NCBI RefSeq assembly: GCF_901933205.1
Contig: NC_044572.1
Location: 18,748,501-18,812,500, forward strand
Length of the DNA: 64,000 nt
Direction of reading: 5' to 3'
Source of the DNA: Camarhynchus parvulus
Taxonomy: Eukaryota; Chordata; Aves; Passeriformes; Thraupidae
This document shows positions 1 through 14,700 of this stretch, piece by piece. A program made the translations under genes and the position numbers. Numbering within the stretch: position 1 is the first letter of the stretch; each line of letters opens with the position of its first letter. The notes beneath the pieces were generated by a model. The model was not told the origin of the DNA. It saw nothing but the letters and a program-made list of their open reading frames with translations, and ran no database searches.

Positions 1-3000
1 TGAAATTAAATGACATTAAATATGAACACATACTAATTCTAGATACATAACTATAATAAAACATTTATAATGTGCATATATAAAAATTATTTTACTTTTT
101 TGAGAGGTGAAAAGAGCTGCCCATCAAGTGACAGCAGCAGAAGCAACCTTGCCTTGTGTTTCCTACCTTAACTTGGGCAAGTGAAGAAATACTATTTTTA
201 CCCCTAGAATTTTTAAGGCTTTTGCGTGGGTATAGAAGGTAATGGGAAGAATATGCTATTGCTTCCTTTTACTCTTTCAGTACTTCTGGTACAACCTCTA
301 ACTGCATTTAGGAGAGGTGAGGGACCCACCAATGCCCCTCATCACTCCCTCCTGTGAATTGCCAGCTGCCCCTTGGGATGGCAAAGCACCCCCAAACAAG
401 GGTGGTCACAGCATGGCAGCACAGAGGGGTCCTGCCACATGGACACTTTCTCATGCATCCCTTCCTGCCACACAACCCTTGAAGACTTTCACCACAAATA
501 CAGAATTTGCTTAGAAATCTCAGAATGCTTATCATCGCCTTGTTTCCAATGGAAAATCAAAAATCTAAATTCCTGTTTGTTTTCCTATATGCCAAGAAAC
601 ACAGGTGGAAGACAACACAAAAAATCCTTAATAAAATACAGTTCCCACATTTCTTCTGAAAATTATCATGTGACTTTTTGAAACAACTAGCACAACACAA
701 AACAATGTTAATCTGTAGTATGATAATTACTATTCATATGTTTTAATTAAACTGATACTTTGATTTACATATACTTAATACATGTTTTGGCTGTCTTAAG
801 TTGAACACAACTAAATTTAAAAAACAATATTGACCACTTGACTAAAACAACCTACAGCACTACTGATGACTGTAATCAGAGCGGATTTTTACAGCAAACC
901 TCACCTCACCTGCTTTCACAATCATCAATGCAAATCAAACCCAAACATCCACTGTAGTTTTTTTACAGATTCTTTCTATGAAAGCAACACTGAGATTGAA
1001 AAGACAGCCCTCACATACTGCCACCATTACCATCCAAGCACTCCGAAGCCCTTAAAGTTTGGGGATTTTTAAAAACATAATCAAGGTCCAATTGCACAAA
1101 AAATGTTTTTGCCACCTGGCTGAAATAAAAGAATTAACTGGAGAGTATAATTAGGAGGTTGGAAATGTTGAAATAAAATCAGGAAAAGGGTTTATGATGT
1201 CTTAGAAGATCAACTTTTTATTCAAAAAGAAGATTAATTACAAGTGTACAGATTGTCATAATTTAAATCTGTCAGGAAAACTGTATTTGTGACATCATTC
1301 TGTGCATACCATACTCACATTACTAGTAGTTTTTCTGTCTGCAGCAAAAATAAATCCTTCGAACTTCTAGCTGTAATGAAGACTCTAGCTTATGAACAAG
1401 CTAATAATCAAATACTGTCTTTGAGAATCAATTGTTTTGATTAAACATACAAATAAATCCTTCAATTAAAAGAAACCATCTAATCTTCAAACACCAGCAG
1501 TCAAGTATTTTCCAAGAAAGGCATGAATGAATGCAACTGGGAAACACAGTGGGATTTGAAAGGCAAAATGAAAAATTAATGGCACACCTACAGAAACTAA
1601 TTTATACCTCTGCCCAGTGTACAACAAGGGCACATAAAGTCATTAAAAACCACATGGATAGAAGGCCTATCTTCCAGTAATGTGAAAACACTATAACCTC
1701 AACTACCACTTTCCTCCTCTCTTTCATGTTGACTAACTAGATATTATATAAATTTTTAAGCAATTAAGATCTATTTATTTATATACCAGACATAAAAAGA
1801 CACTTACAAAAACTTTCTAGAATGCTACCTCATTAAGAGGTCTTTTTTTGTTTTGTTAGGATTTTTTTGTTGGGGGTTTTGTTTTGTTTCAGGTTTTAGT
1901 TTGTTTTTTAAAGGAGGCTTTGTAGAGATAAGATCCTGGGATTCCTCCACAAGCCTAACTGAAAACAGAGCCATCATTTCAACACAAAGCCCTTTCACCT
2001 TAAGTTGGTTGCTCTATCGTTTCCATCTACCTCTGTCTTCACAGCACTTAAACTGTATGTGCTCTACATGGACATGGAAGCAGTATCTTGGCCAAGAATC
2101 TGTTTTACCTAGGAACTCTAATCTATGTATGAGGAATCTCAACTTCACTCTCATGTTGACTAGTAGAGAAATTACTTCCTTAGGAAACAAACTTAGTATA
2201 TCCATAGAGGAATCTATTTTCTTCATACCAGTATTCCAAAGAAAGGAAGACACTTGCAATAGGCAAATAATTCTGAGATCTGAGAGAAAAGTAACTTTCA
2301 ATATAATCTATAATTTCAAAAAGAGTAATAATAAAGAATCAACTACTTATCCACAAGCATGGACATTTTAACTATCTAAATATCAACAGTCTTTGCTACT
2401 TAAGTGATGAAACAAACACTTTCAGTAGCAGAATTGCTGCTGTGTAAAAATGCTTGCAAGATTCTCAACATTTACACAAGGCCTATAAGGCCACTGCCTC
2501 AGCAACCAACTCTGCAGCTTGCAACAAACACACACCATGCATAATTGAAAATTTTCTCAAGTAAGACCTAAACATTGTTTCATCTAAATAGTTTTATTAT
2601 TTCCATTGCATACAAACTAGAAAATTTCACACTTTTTACATTCACCACCATTATTATTGTCTCAGGCAGCTAAATTGAAGTAGCGCTACACTCAGTTCAA
2701 CGAAGAGGTCAATGTGCCTCAGTTGCCTGGAGACTGATGGTTGCTACAGCAGCACCAGATAAGCCAAGCTAAATAAGCTTCAGCTTGAAGGCAGAAAACA
2801 TTTATTGCTAGAGCGAAACATTGATGCAGTTGTCTCAGCATGCGGCACTGTGCAAAACCCTGCACTGCCTTTCAGACTTCCTCCACACTGCACAAGTCCA
2901 CATGAAGCTTTCTGAAGCAAGAGGAAAACAAGATTTTCATCGGGCTAAATACTAGATTACTTGCAACTATGATTCCTTTGTTCTTCTAGTTGAGTCACAT

Positions 3001-3299
3001 GTTAGAAGGAATTTTCCCTCTGGCTGTAAATTCTTCCTCCTTGCTACTCTCCTCCTCCCCCACCCCAAAAATCCTCAGACTGCATGACAAGAAAATTAGT
3101 TTTTTACCCATTTTGCCCAAAAGTAGATAAAAATTAAAACAGCTTTTAAGTGGGAAACAGGACAATTTTAATGGGGAAACTTTTACCAGTACAGTTCTTC
3201 CCCATTTTCATTTTGCAAGACTGAAATTTAAGTGGCTGTGACACAAATATGATTGAGTAGGTTTGGAAGGAAAGCCTCTGTTTTGCACTGACATCCTAC

Positions 3300-3430
3300 A
3301 CCACAATATCAAACCTCTCTGTCTACAACATACTGAGGGATGCATTTAGCACACTTTCTAAATCTAGAAGCACTGGAGATTTCCTGTGGCAATGAGTCCC
3401 AAAGATGAGCAACATACTCTATTAAAAATT
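3300..3430 (-). mobile_element. Possible old CR1 fragment
   Basis: Plus-strand ttcctgtggcaatgagtccc followed by ...aaaaattatttctttt resembles the antisense of an old CR1 segment (tggcagtgagttccacaggtt...agtatttctttt). The match is short and judged by eye only. Confidence 0.3.
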
Positions 3431-6400
3431 ATTTCTTTTTTTTTCTGGATGTGCTGAGATTTCCTTTTGTATCTTTTTGTTAAGTTATAAGGAAAACCAA
3501 ATAATTTCAGAATCCAAACAGCCTGTGATCCATGTTGATATTTTACCTTTGACCTAGTGGGTAGGAGCCTCTTTGAAGAGACTTTTAGCATCAAGAAGTG
3601 CTTTGATAGGAACATAAAATATGTTAATTGGTTTTCATGTATCCAGCATTTCTATTGATTAGAGAATTCTAGTACCACAGTAAGGATCTAATTTCCTTTT
3701 TCTGGAAGCATGCTGCTTAAACCATGCAACATCATTATCTCCAGATGTTGTATTAGTCTCTTTTTAATTATCACTCATATTAAAGGTAATACAAACAACA
3801 ACAACAAAAAAAAAACCTAAAACACCAAAAAAACCACCAAACCTCCAACAAACAACACCCCCTCCCCAAATCAACAACATACACTGTATGACAATGTATA
3901 AACTGAACTTAAGAAATGAACTAACTTACTTGTTTTGGAGAAATTTCAGAATGTATTAACGTATTGTCATAATTGCTGTCTATGCTTTACCTTAATGACT
4001 AATTACTAAGAGGTGAGAGGTTTCCCAACAAGGCACCCACCAAATATGCAGTAGAAATCTTTAACTATCTGCACTCTGGACTTCCTAAGAGCTCTTATGG
4101 CATTCAGTATCTCAATGATTTCTATGTTAAGGAACAGACTTCAAAAAATGTCCTGAAAAATATGTAAAGAGAGTAAAATTCTTCTTAAGTTCTGAAAATC
4201 ACCTGATTACATGTCTAATGGAGTTTAATGTAATTACACTAAGTTACTTTGCACTGAAAAAAAAAAGGATTATTGCTTAAATTAGTTTGTTGATGTCGTA
4301 TCAAAGACTCCAATTTTAAGATGTTCTGACCCTGACTACAGGAGTATTACACCAACTCTTAGCTTACATATGGTTGATATGTGCATCTTTGGGAGCAGAG
4401 CAGGAAACTCAAGCAGCCAACCATCTCATGCAGGTCACATCTGTCACACATTGAAGTCCCAGAACTGACGGCAGTTTGGGTTTTTTCCCCCCACTTATTT
4501 ATTCTACTCCCCAAAGAAAATTTGATTAAACACTGATAGACCAGCCATTTTCTAGAGTATCCACAGGCAGGATGGCCCAGAACCATCCCTTAAAACACTG
4601 CAGATGTGCACAGCTCTAGCAAACTCCAGATGCTTAACCTGAAACTTTCTTCTTTCCTTCCTCACCTTTACTTTGTGCTGTATATTAAATTTTTAAAGAA
4701 CCAAAAATCCAAACCAGCAGGAAACAAGGTGTGTTTCTCTGAACAAGAATGGGAAATAAAAGTGGACAAAGGAGTATATTCCTTGGCCATACTGAATTTA
4801 AGAATGCAGCATCCATAATTTGAGCTTACAACTGTAAACTTGGAAGCAACATCAATCAGGTAGGTGCATTTTACCATCCCATGAAAATGCCCAAACCCCT
4901 CTCCTGCAGACTTGCAAAACCCCTCTCAACTTGAATTTTCAGCAAAGGAACATCTGCTTGTTTAAGATGTACTATTAAGTTCCTTCATAATTCCACTCCT
5001 GTTGTGGAAGGTACAAGTAAGATTGCTCCCAAAACTGTTCCTAACTTCTTTGCTGAAAGGAACAAAAACTAAGAATAGAGCTCCTATTTCCTGTCTTTTC
5101 ATTTATTTTCCCACGAGTGCTAGAATATAAAATAAAAAGGACAAGAAAGTTCCCTTGATAGCATGCAAAATGATGAGCAGACTTAAACTATGACAAGGAA
5201 AAAACCACTAAAAAGAGAAGCCAAAAATAGTATAGACTAGTAATTTGGAGAATGAGCAGGGGAATACAGAGATCCAAAATGAGGGACAAGATTAATTCAG
5301 AAAATGAGAAAATAAAGACCACAGGGCAGATGCATCTGAAACATCACATGTCCTACATTCAAAAAAGATCTCAAGATTCCTTAGCTTTCACATTCCTCTG
5401 TTGTTAACAAGTAACTCTAAATCTACCTAAAAAAGTAAGTCTTATCTCCCCCTAGAAGCTGGATCAGACAAAGAGGATAACCACCTCCATTCCTTCATTT
5501 ATATGAATGCTAAAGAAAATCCTGGGGGCTTTTGTACTGCTCCTAATGGAAGTAAACCAAAGGAACTCTGGAAGGGACAATGGATGTGATAAAAATGTTC
5601 TATGGGAACATATTTTTTCCCAAGACCTTCTCTTTAGAATTTCTTAACATCTTTTTAAAAAAAGAGACATGCAAAAAATTCCTTCAAAAATTGACAAATT
5701 TATGATGTCCCCACAATCGTAATTACAAATGCCCAACAGAGATGGAAAAAACAGCTGAAATCTTACAGAATGCACCTTAGTAGCACATCTTTGAGGCTAT
5801 CCCAAGTTTTAGCACTATTCCAAGAGCCGATCTGTTAACATAACTGAATAAGTGAGCAGACAAGATTTGGTCATACTTGCTCTCTTAACTAATAGTTTAA
5901 GTAAAACCTAATTTTTTAGTATTATCTTTTACCTGCTACAGAGGTACAAGCTTACCTTAGCTTATAACCTCGGATGATGGTTTTCTTTTAATCAGAACAC
6001 TACACAAGAAACATACCAGCACATTCTTATCTGAAGACTTCCACGGTCAAGAGCTGGGCAAACACTGAGAATACATCCACAAGAGCCCAGCAAGCAGACA
6101 GCATTCTGATGGAACTTTGCAGAACTAAGTAGGTAAACCCTAACCCTTGACATTTAATCAGTCATTTACGCTAAATGGGAAGGGGATGAGGGGTAGGGGA
6201 AGATTTAAAAAAAAAAATAAAAATAAAAATAAATTTAAAAAAAGGTTTCTTCAAGTGAAGAACAACTGCATGGTAAACTAGGATCTCCTGACTGAATCTC
6301 TCCAAGGTAGTACAAACCTAGACTCACTGAAGTAGTGGAGGACTTTGTTAATTCAAATACAGGAGCTCACTTTTACAGCTGTCAACCAAAACTCACTATT

Positions 6401-6799
6401 TCAATCTCCCTGTGTATCTCAAACCCAAGACTCTTTAAATGGTAGTACCTGTGAATAAGATCTTGACAAGTAAATCTGTGACCACTTGAAAACAAGTTTG
6501 GTAGTGAGGCAAGTTACACAACTCCTTTGCTTCTTTGGGGATGAAAAAGAAAAAAGCCCCCAAGGCAACTCACAAGAAACAAAGGCGAAGGAAGGACAGG
6601 AATTTTAAGCAGTTAACCTATGGAGGGCTCTCTAGCTCAGCTAAACAGTAAGAGAAGGTCCATCTTCTAGGGTATACTTCTCTTTTTTTGTGACAACACG
6701 AGGGAAAAAACCACTATGGTCTTTCTCTTCCTAACTCATAAAGTTCAGGTTTTGTCCAATTGCTTTTTCAATCTGTTTTTCTTTTGACAGAGGTTAACA

Positions 6800-7330
6800 A
6801 ACAGAAGTGGCAGTGCACAACTCTTGCTTATTTAACTTCTCCATGTCAGTTGATTTTACAGACCTTTGTCATATCCCATCTCAGTGTCTCTTTTTGAGGC
6901 CACGAGTCCCTCACTATTTACTCACTCGTTATAAAGCTGCTCTTTGCCATTGTTCACTGCCATGGCTCTTCTTGTACCTCTTTTGGCATGTACCATATCT
7001 GCTTTGAATAGAAACTGTCCTCTCCCTTTAACATTGATTTTATTTGCCCTCTTACCACCTTGTCAACACAGGCTGGTGAGGTCTTTCAGCAATTTGTGAC
7101 AGCTGATCTTCATAATGGCCCACTGCATAACCCAGCATAATCAGCAAACTTGGTGTGTGTTCCTCCTCCTCCTCCTTTCCCCAGACCATTTCTGAATATG
7201 TTGAGCTGTACAAAAGGCCAAGTCTTCCTGAGACTCTGATGGCAAACCTCTCCTCTGTGAAAACTGACCATTGACTTTTTTGGGGTTTTTTTTAAACTTT
7301 TAACCTGCTACTAAACTACGACACAACCCT
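6800..7330 (-). mobile_element. Old CR1-type LINE remnant
   Basis: The minus strand retains pieces of a CR1 reverse transcriptase 3' half. GTCAGTTTTC preceded by AATG reads NGQFS (near 7259-7273), and the segment near 7184-7212 reads LNIF.N, resembling the CR1 motif LFNIFIND. On the plus strand gtcatatcccatctcagtg and cttgtacctctttt correspond to the antisense of older CR1 copies. It is interrupted by gaps and stops and is a decayed fossil. Confidence 0.55.
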
Positions 7331-8576
7331 TCCCCCAAACTCCAAACTGTTCAAATTAAATGTTGTCAGTGAGTTAAGAGTGTGAAACAATCTTTGGAAA
7401 TGAAAAATAAAAATGAGAACTTCCTAAAGTACCAAATTTTTAATTAATTTGTTTAAAGTAGTTTCTATCAATTTGTGCAAAAGAGATACCACTCAATTTT
7501 GGGTGAAACCACCCTATTTCTTTAGAAAACCAGTCCAGAAGAATTCTGTAAAAACATGAACTGCCACCTATAAGGACAAATTGCTATTTGATATTGCAAT
7601 GTAATCTGTGTTGGTCTTCACACAGCATTTTTGCTATCCATGCACTATAAACACCTGCTTGTGCACACATACACACATTAAGCTTGATTTTTTCATGTTT
7701 ACATCCACTATCTTAGACCACTGTAGATAAATTACAAGTTCATTGCTTATAAGTACACAAAAAATATATATTTGATACATTCATTCTAAGAGAGATCCCC
7801 ATCACGAAATGAAAAATGCAAGAAACAAGGAGTATAAAATCACCATATATATTGTAGTATTCCTTCGTACTTCAACAGTAATCATGGTGATTTTCTGCAA
7901 CTATAACTTTGTATTCTCTTAGCTTGATAAATGTAATCTTGTTCAACTTAAATTCACACAAAAAACTATCATAAAGGTGTTTTTTCTGGTTCATTACTTC
8001 AACTATGCCACCCTTCTGCACATCTCCCATGCCTCCCTTATTCCTTCACCGTCAAACATGAACTATTGATCTTCATTTCCATGACTTTTCAAATACAAAA
8101 TTATAATGTATATGTCAACATTCATTTGTTACCAAGATGTCAGCCTTGGCCATCTCTTTGCCAGGGTTAGCCTAGCTGTCCATTTGTTAAATCTTCCAAA
8201 CAAAGCACTCTTTAACTGATACCATCATTTTTGCATAAAAAACTGAAAACTTTACATATTTTACGTATCAAAATCCTTTCTTATGTTCTGATTAAACACT
8301 GGTTAGAACACTGATGAACTGCAACCAGCATTTATGCTGCTAGTCATAATATAGTTATTATTAATAAGCTCTTCCTCAGACTACATTTAAAAAAATCTAT
8401 GTGCTCTACAAATTAAGACTATGTAATACTACAGGGAACTTGCAGCCACTACAACATTTCATAACACATATAATGTTTATTAACCTATTTTCCAAATATA
8501 TTACTGTTTCTTTTAACATTGAAATTAAGCAGGTCAGTAACATGGTTTTCTATCTTAAACTCTTGTGATGGTTTAC

Positions 8577-8755
8577 CTGAGTTGCAGCAACAACAGTAGT
8601 TATAGAAGGCGCAGTTGAAGGTGATAGAGCTCCCACTTGCTGCAAGTGGCCTGAAGCCTGCTGAGGTAAATGAGAACTGGAAACGGGAGTGCTAGATCCT
8701 GAGCCAGATACTGCATTTGGAAATGATACTGCTACATCATTGCTGCTAAAAATAC
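8577..8755 (-). CDS. MLLT10: MLLT10 exon: Ser/Pro/Val-rich segment (SNDVAVSFPN)
   Basis: This 179-nt exon completes a Gly codon and ends at phase 0. The acceptor is TTTTTTTTCAG and the donor GTAAAC. It encodes IFSSNDVAVSFPN, VSGSGSSTPVSSSHLPQQ, SGHLQQVGALSPS and ends VVAATQ. It matches remembered human AF10 (IYNSNDVAVSFPNVVSGSGSSTP...) up to LSPS, after which the tail is variable. It lies in the unstructured region ahead of the DOT1L-binding OM-LZ domain. If the upstream micro-exon is skipped, the junction reads VGSGIFSSND, like the AF17 arrangement GAGIYTSN. The next coding exon, expected to begin ANTLSG or similar, was not found between 1 and 8570. Confidence 0.93.
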
Positions 8756-11700
8756 CTGAAAAAAATTACAAAAACAATTACATGCATCTCTCTCTCTCCC
8801 CCTCCCTCTGTTTACTAGTAACCATGTAAATATGCAGTAGAAAATTAATCAAGACAAACAAGATCACTTAATACGTAATGCAGAAATCTCCTGTGTAGAA
8901 ATTCTAACCATGCTGATTAATAAAAGTGCTCTCATCATTTAACATTCTACAGTTCAGGGAACACAGATTGATTCACTTTTAAGTTTTTTGTAAAACATAT
9001 GTGATAAATCAAATATTTATGTGCGTTACAAACTGCTCAAATATTAACAGTGGCAGAATTTTTTGCTAAAATGCCTGTCTTCAACTGAGTCTGCTATCAG
9101 AGTTTGTTCTTTCAATGTATTACTGTTAACTAAAGAATGAAGTATTGGGCTATATAACTGAACACACAGCGTACAAATGGAAAAAATACTTTTTAACTAT
9201 AAAGTAAATGTTACTAAACAACATACATTTGTTCAAAACTGTAATTTTGGCAACTAAGGATTGCTTGTGCTTTTTCAGAAAAATATTGACAGCAAGTCTG
9301 AGGACAAGGTACTCAGATTTGCCAATAGAACTGGTGGTATTTCATTTATTCACGAACTGTAATTCCATCCATGATCTATACGAATGCTTGACTAACATTT
9401 CTGCTAGAACAGCCAACAAATAAACGACTAAACACATTAACATTAGTCAGAGTTGTAAGTTAGCAATTTAAATAGGAAGAGTTCACACCCCTCTGTGAAG
9501 CCATTACTTCTGTTCATCTACATGCAGGGTAAAGTTCATTATAGAGGTTGGGAAAAAAAACCCTACTGACCAGAAGCCCAGGACAAGAAGTAGTACCTGT
9601 CTATGAAACCGTTAGGCTCCACGTGCATTAGATAAGTGAGCTGTCAGCTGGCCAAGGAATATCAAGCATGGTAGCACTGAACTGCAGTTAGAGGAAGAGT
9701 GCCACAGGGAGTAAACAGAAGTAGAATGAACATGGTTAGATCAAAAAAAGCAACAGAACTGAAATGCCAGTTAGAAGGCAAAGGGTGGAGCTAGTTTGTC
9801 ACTCATACAAATAATGATTTGAAGAAGGCAGTGACAATAAGAAGATACGCAATGTTAAAACACCACTCGCCACCCAGATATCCCTCTGAGCACAGGCAGT
9901 CAAGGGAGACTAACATCATCCAAACCCACACATAATATCCGATGCATCTTAAATTCCCTGACTCTATTAACTGTCAAGAAAAATGGAAGAGAAAATCAGC
10001 CAGACCCACTGGAGAAAGAAGATAGGAAAAAGCACCTGAAGATACATCGCGACAACACTTCTTTCCTGCCTAACCAAGGTTAGTGACTTATCCTCTCCCC
10101 AGTCTCTTCATCATAGAGAAATTCCGTACCTGCCCTGCTTTCCTACTGACCTTCACATCTTTTTTTTTCCATTTAGCACACCTCCCCTCTCCTTGGCTTT
10201 TTTTGGTCACCATCCCCAAAGTCTACAGTTACAGCCTTATTAGCAGTTAAGATCCTTCAAGTGTTCCCTTTGCTACGATCCTTTTCCAGTTCTAGCTGGA
10301 TCATCTAACTACACAGCACATTTTATGGATCCTGCTCCAATTCATCCCTACACACCACCAAAATGACCATGATTAACAAACAGCCTTGCTACTGAGTCTA
10401 CTCTTATATGTGACATGACTACAACCACAAAAACTGAAATATAACCCAGGTCCTCAAAAGATTTTTCAATTTGCTTTTAATCAGTAATTTCAAACTAATA
10501 AAAAGGATTGAATTTAACCCTTTGTTTCTTGAATGCGGTAAAACAATTAAATATACAAACCTTCTTGAAAATATGAGATTCTCATGAATTATCAGGCTTT
10601 AGGAACCATAAAATTTAAGGATAAAAATAATGAAATATCACAGCACCTAATGAAATATCACACACCATAAGAGCTCATCACCACAAACACTATCACTCTC
10701 ATAAAACATCAACAGCAATGAGAGGAGAAAGCAAAATTTTTGGTGAGAGACAACTACTAAAAATTAAGGATATTTTGCTAGAAAGGGAAAACAACTCCAA
10801 AATTTTAAAGCTATTATAAATTTTTTTAATTCTTAATTTTTAAAAATCTTACATATTTAATAACTGCAGTGCTTCTGCTGCTTCTATTTTAATAATAATA
10901 AGGTTTATTCTTCCTCTTAAAAATAAAATTCAGGAATACAAGCAGATAGTTATGAAATCACAGGCAAAAGAATATTTCAAAAGAAAGAAAAGCAGCAAAC
11001 TAGTTTGCCAGTGGAATGAGGTAAGCTAATATTTGTTGCCAGTTGTTGTAGTAATATTAAAAACACTATTTGTTGCTGTTGCAACATACAAGACAAATAC
11101 GACCTATCAGCACACTCTTTTTGGGATAAGTATTTCCATTTAGCAATCCCTTACTTAACACATAAAATACATGCACCTTCTGAAACTAGTCATGCAACCA
11201 AGATACTACTCCATGCAGCATTCAAATAAGACCTGTATGATGAACATTGAAATAAATTATTGATTTTCACACCGTTTCAAAAATACCTGTATAAAAACTA
11301 TGTGTGTATCATATTAGAAAGCCAAGACAATACACATTTGAAATGTCTCTAACATATTAAGTTGTCCTTTGGGGTTTGGGGAGAGATAAATCACTTTCTG
11401 GATCAGGAAGGAATGATAACGAAAACCTGAGCAAATCTCTGTGAATTACATTCATGTTTAAAACAAACAAACCACCTTGAAGTCCTTCCCATATTACTGA
11501 AAAGCCAAAGAGCTGCAACTTGTGATGAATGGCATTGTGTAATTTGCCAGCAGCATAAACAGCATGGTCAAATACAATCTTCAGCATTAACCAGAACACA
11601 GTTCTTCAGCTCCAGGTGGAAATGGACATCTCACAGTGTTCAGGTAAGCCTGACTGTGTCACATCACTAACACAGCTGCAGAACATGGACTGCAGGTTCT

Positions 11701-14700
11701 AACAGATAAAATGCACATGGTAGCCTACACTGCTGGCTCGAAAGGCTTAACAGAAAGGCAACTGCGAAAAAAAAAAGTATCTCTGGCCAACAAATAACTG
11801 CCTGCTTAGTACAGAAAGGTAGTACTACAGAGGAGGGAACACATCAGATAATGCAGACTGAAAAATATGCATTTTTTTATGCACCATCAATAAAAAACTC
11901 AGTATCAAGAGGATACAAAAGCACTTCAAGAATAGTCAGAAATAAAATAGCCTCAAATCAAAACTAGCAATATATACCAGGTAACACACAGAACAATTTT
12001 AGTGGTTTTATTCAAAATCTCAAAAGTAGTTCCATGAGCAGAGGAGTTAACAAAACTGATTAAATCCTGGATTTCCACAGTGTTGCATCTCTCAGATTAC
12101 ATCAATACACTAAGTTTTCCCACCACAATTTCTGTATCTAGCTGTGAATTCCTCACTTCTTATTTTCTAGTACTACAGGCCCCTCCATTACCCAGCTCTA
12201 TTACATTCCCTTCTTATGCTGGTGACTGCCTAGTTCAGCAAGAGAGAAAAAGCAGGCAGTATTTGGTTACTTTTGTCCCATACACCATCCATTCCTATTA
12301 CAGGATACGTTTTAGACTTTTTTTCTGTAAACTGGACAACAGACTTAAAGCTTACTGGGAACTGAAACCAAGAGAAACAACATCTAGACTGCTTCCTTAG
12401 GAAGCTCATAAAATGGTCTCCCTAAAGCTGTATTTTCTTTTGTAGGTCAGAAATTTGAAACTATTACAACAATTCTGAAAAGCAGAAGTTATCTGAGATA
12501 TCTGTCATAGGTGGCTCATCTTAGCTTTTTGTCAAAACTTCAGGAATAAGAAGAATATGGCCAAAGAGGCTATTTTTCAAATGTAAACTTGCAGGCCCAC
12601 AGAAGTTGCAAAGAACTACAAAACCTTCATACTTGGGGGAGGACAGGTGGGCATAGGGTTGGGATAACAGTCTCAAGGGAACTCATAGTTGAAATTGCAG
12701 AAATAAAAGGAAATTTTGAGTTATAAGAACAAGAACTTCATTACACAAACTGAAGCTACAAATACCTTCACTTTGTGTGGTAATCCCAGAAAGTCTCTCC
12801 TAAACCCATGGCAACTTCCTATACAGTGCAAAATGAAGAAGTGTCTTTGCATGAAGCAGTCCATTCATTAGTAACTAAGCACGTACAAAAAACTGATTAA
12901 GTTCCATTACACAAGAAAGAACATGTTCTGTTCCAATACAATGTTGACAGTGGAAGAAGTACCCCACTATGTTATTTTGTAATATGATCATAAACTGAAG
13001 TGAATCTAATGGAAAACAGAAGCAAATAAAAATGGGTGATTTTTTACAGTTGTCAAAGGAGAAGAAAGTTGCACTTCAACTGCCAAGGCAGCAACAATAT
13101 TCACTTAAATTTATGAGATAATGAGCTTGGACCCTAGGCCAATCTGTTTCCTTCATGAAGAAATCTGAAATCTAAGTACCAAATAATCACACTACTTTCC
13201 CGCTGGTGATGAGGGAAGTGGCAGAGTTCACTTTCAGATAGGTTGCTATAAGACTCTGCAGTAACAGTTCTAGAGGTGCACGGAAATGAAAGTTACTGAT
13301 CTGCAGCTGGATAACAAGCTACACTTCCCTCCCTTTCAGTGACGGGGCATCCTTTTTTGATGGAGGCACAGCAGCCTGTCCCAGATCAACAGCCAATGCC
13401 TTCCTTTTACAAAGGGCATTCTGAGTACTCTCCAGAACTAAGGCAGAAGTTAAAAAACCCCACAGACTCAAAACACCCAAAGAATGCACACTGCTGAGGG
13501 TGGAAGGGAGGAGGGAAGATACAAAGTACAAGTGTACGTGTTTTCAAAAACTGGTTTTCTAACTGTTTTGAAACAGTTGCTCCAGTTTCATATCTATTGA
13601 CAGAAGGCAGACTGCCACAATTATTCCCTTTGAGAATACTCTGTAGAGTGGGTTTATAGTCAAAGACCAAAATACTTGACAAGAACCTTGACACAACTGA
13701 GGAACACAATCCAGCACAGCAATACAATATACATACATATACATATACATAGATATATAGTGAATCAATGATCATATAACCTACATATACAGCAAAGACC
13801 TGAAGTTTGTTATCAAACTCTGTAACAATTAACCCCAAATCCTTGGCAGCTCAGCCAGCAAAAGATATTCAGGTAATCTCTTCTGTTTACTCCCATCCCT
13901 ATGGTCAAACCCCTGATTGTACAATTATCTATAATCAATCAGAAATGTGTTCAACAATGGGGGGGGGCTAAGGATCAGAATCAATCCATGTGCTACTGAA
14001 ATGCTCTGCTGTGTTCAGCTAGTCCCACCTGCTAGAGTGAACAATGATATTTTACACTTGATTCCATGTCCATTGATGGCCACTCTTGTCAGCAGTCATG
14101 TTCCCACCTGGAATTAATCCAAACTGATACAGGTCTTACACTGCAGCCCTCCACTGCAGAAGGGCTCAAACCCACATTTTTCACAGCCCACCCAAGATAA
14201 ACGTTCTCTCTGAGAGAAAAGGTCTGAATGTGACACAAGAAGACAGATGACATGCTAGACTAGGAAGACAGGGAGAACTGTACTGTTTTTCTAGCTCACT
14301 ATATCCATCTCTAACAGTGAACAGCCACACAAGGAAAAGTACAAAAAAAGGCAAGCATGTAGTAATACTTCCCTCAAATGCTCTCCCAGCCTCTAGAAAT
14401 CTATAATGTATTAATTTTGAGTGTGAGGAACAGTCTTTGTAATTACTAGCCTTAAATATGCTTCCAGCCTTGACCCAATGAATATCTTCCAATCCCTTCT
14501 GAACAGCTGAAGCTTTTCATAACGTGTCTCATGGCAAAGTTACACCTTAGTTAAACTGTGCAGTATTTTTTGGGGTGGAAGATGGCCGACACAGGGACAA
14601 AATACCTTTCATTTGTTTCCTCCAGATGTTCTGATTTGTCACAATAATCTTTTAAATGCTTTATAACTACCTGCTTACATTTCACAATTAACTCAGCTTT

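Larger units (their letters stand above)
1..8576 (-). other. MLLT10: MLLT10 intron downstream of the Ser-rich exon (partial)
   Basis: No coding exon was recognised. Visible elements are an old CR1-type LINE remnant at about 6800-7330, a weaker one near 3300-3430, A-rich runs at 3796-3830 and 6205-6245, and unique AT-rich sequence. The GC-richer stretch at about 305-500 has short open frames but no recognisable product. The frame at 1853-2371 begins in a poly-T-derived tract and is not supported. Confidence 0.8.

Noticed and set aside
1853..2371. 172-codon plus-strand frame
   Set aside because: It starts in a T/G-rich low-complexity tract (FFCWGFCFVSGFSLFF), has no recognised domain and is antisense within an intron.
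1..8570. Next MLLT10 exon (OM-LZ, EQLLERQW-type)
   Set aside because: Looked for on the minus strand and not seen. It must lie below base 1.
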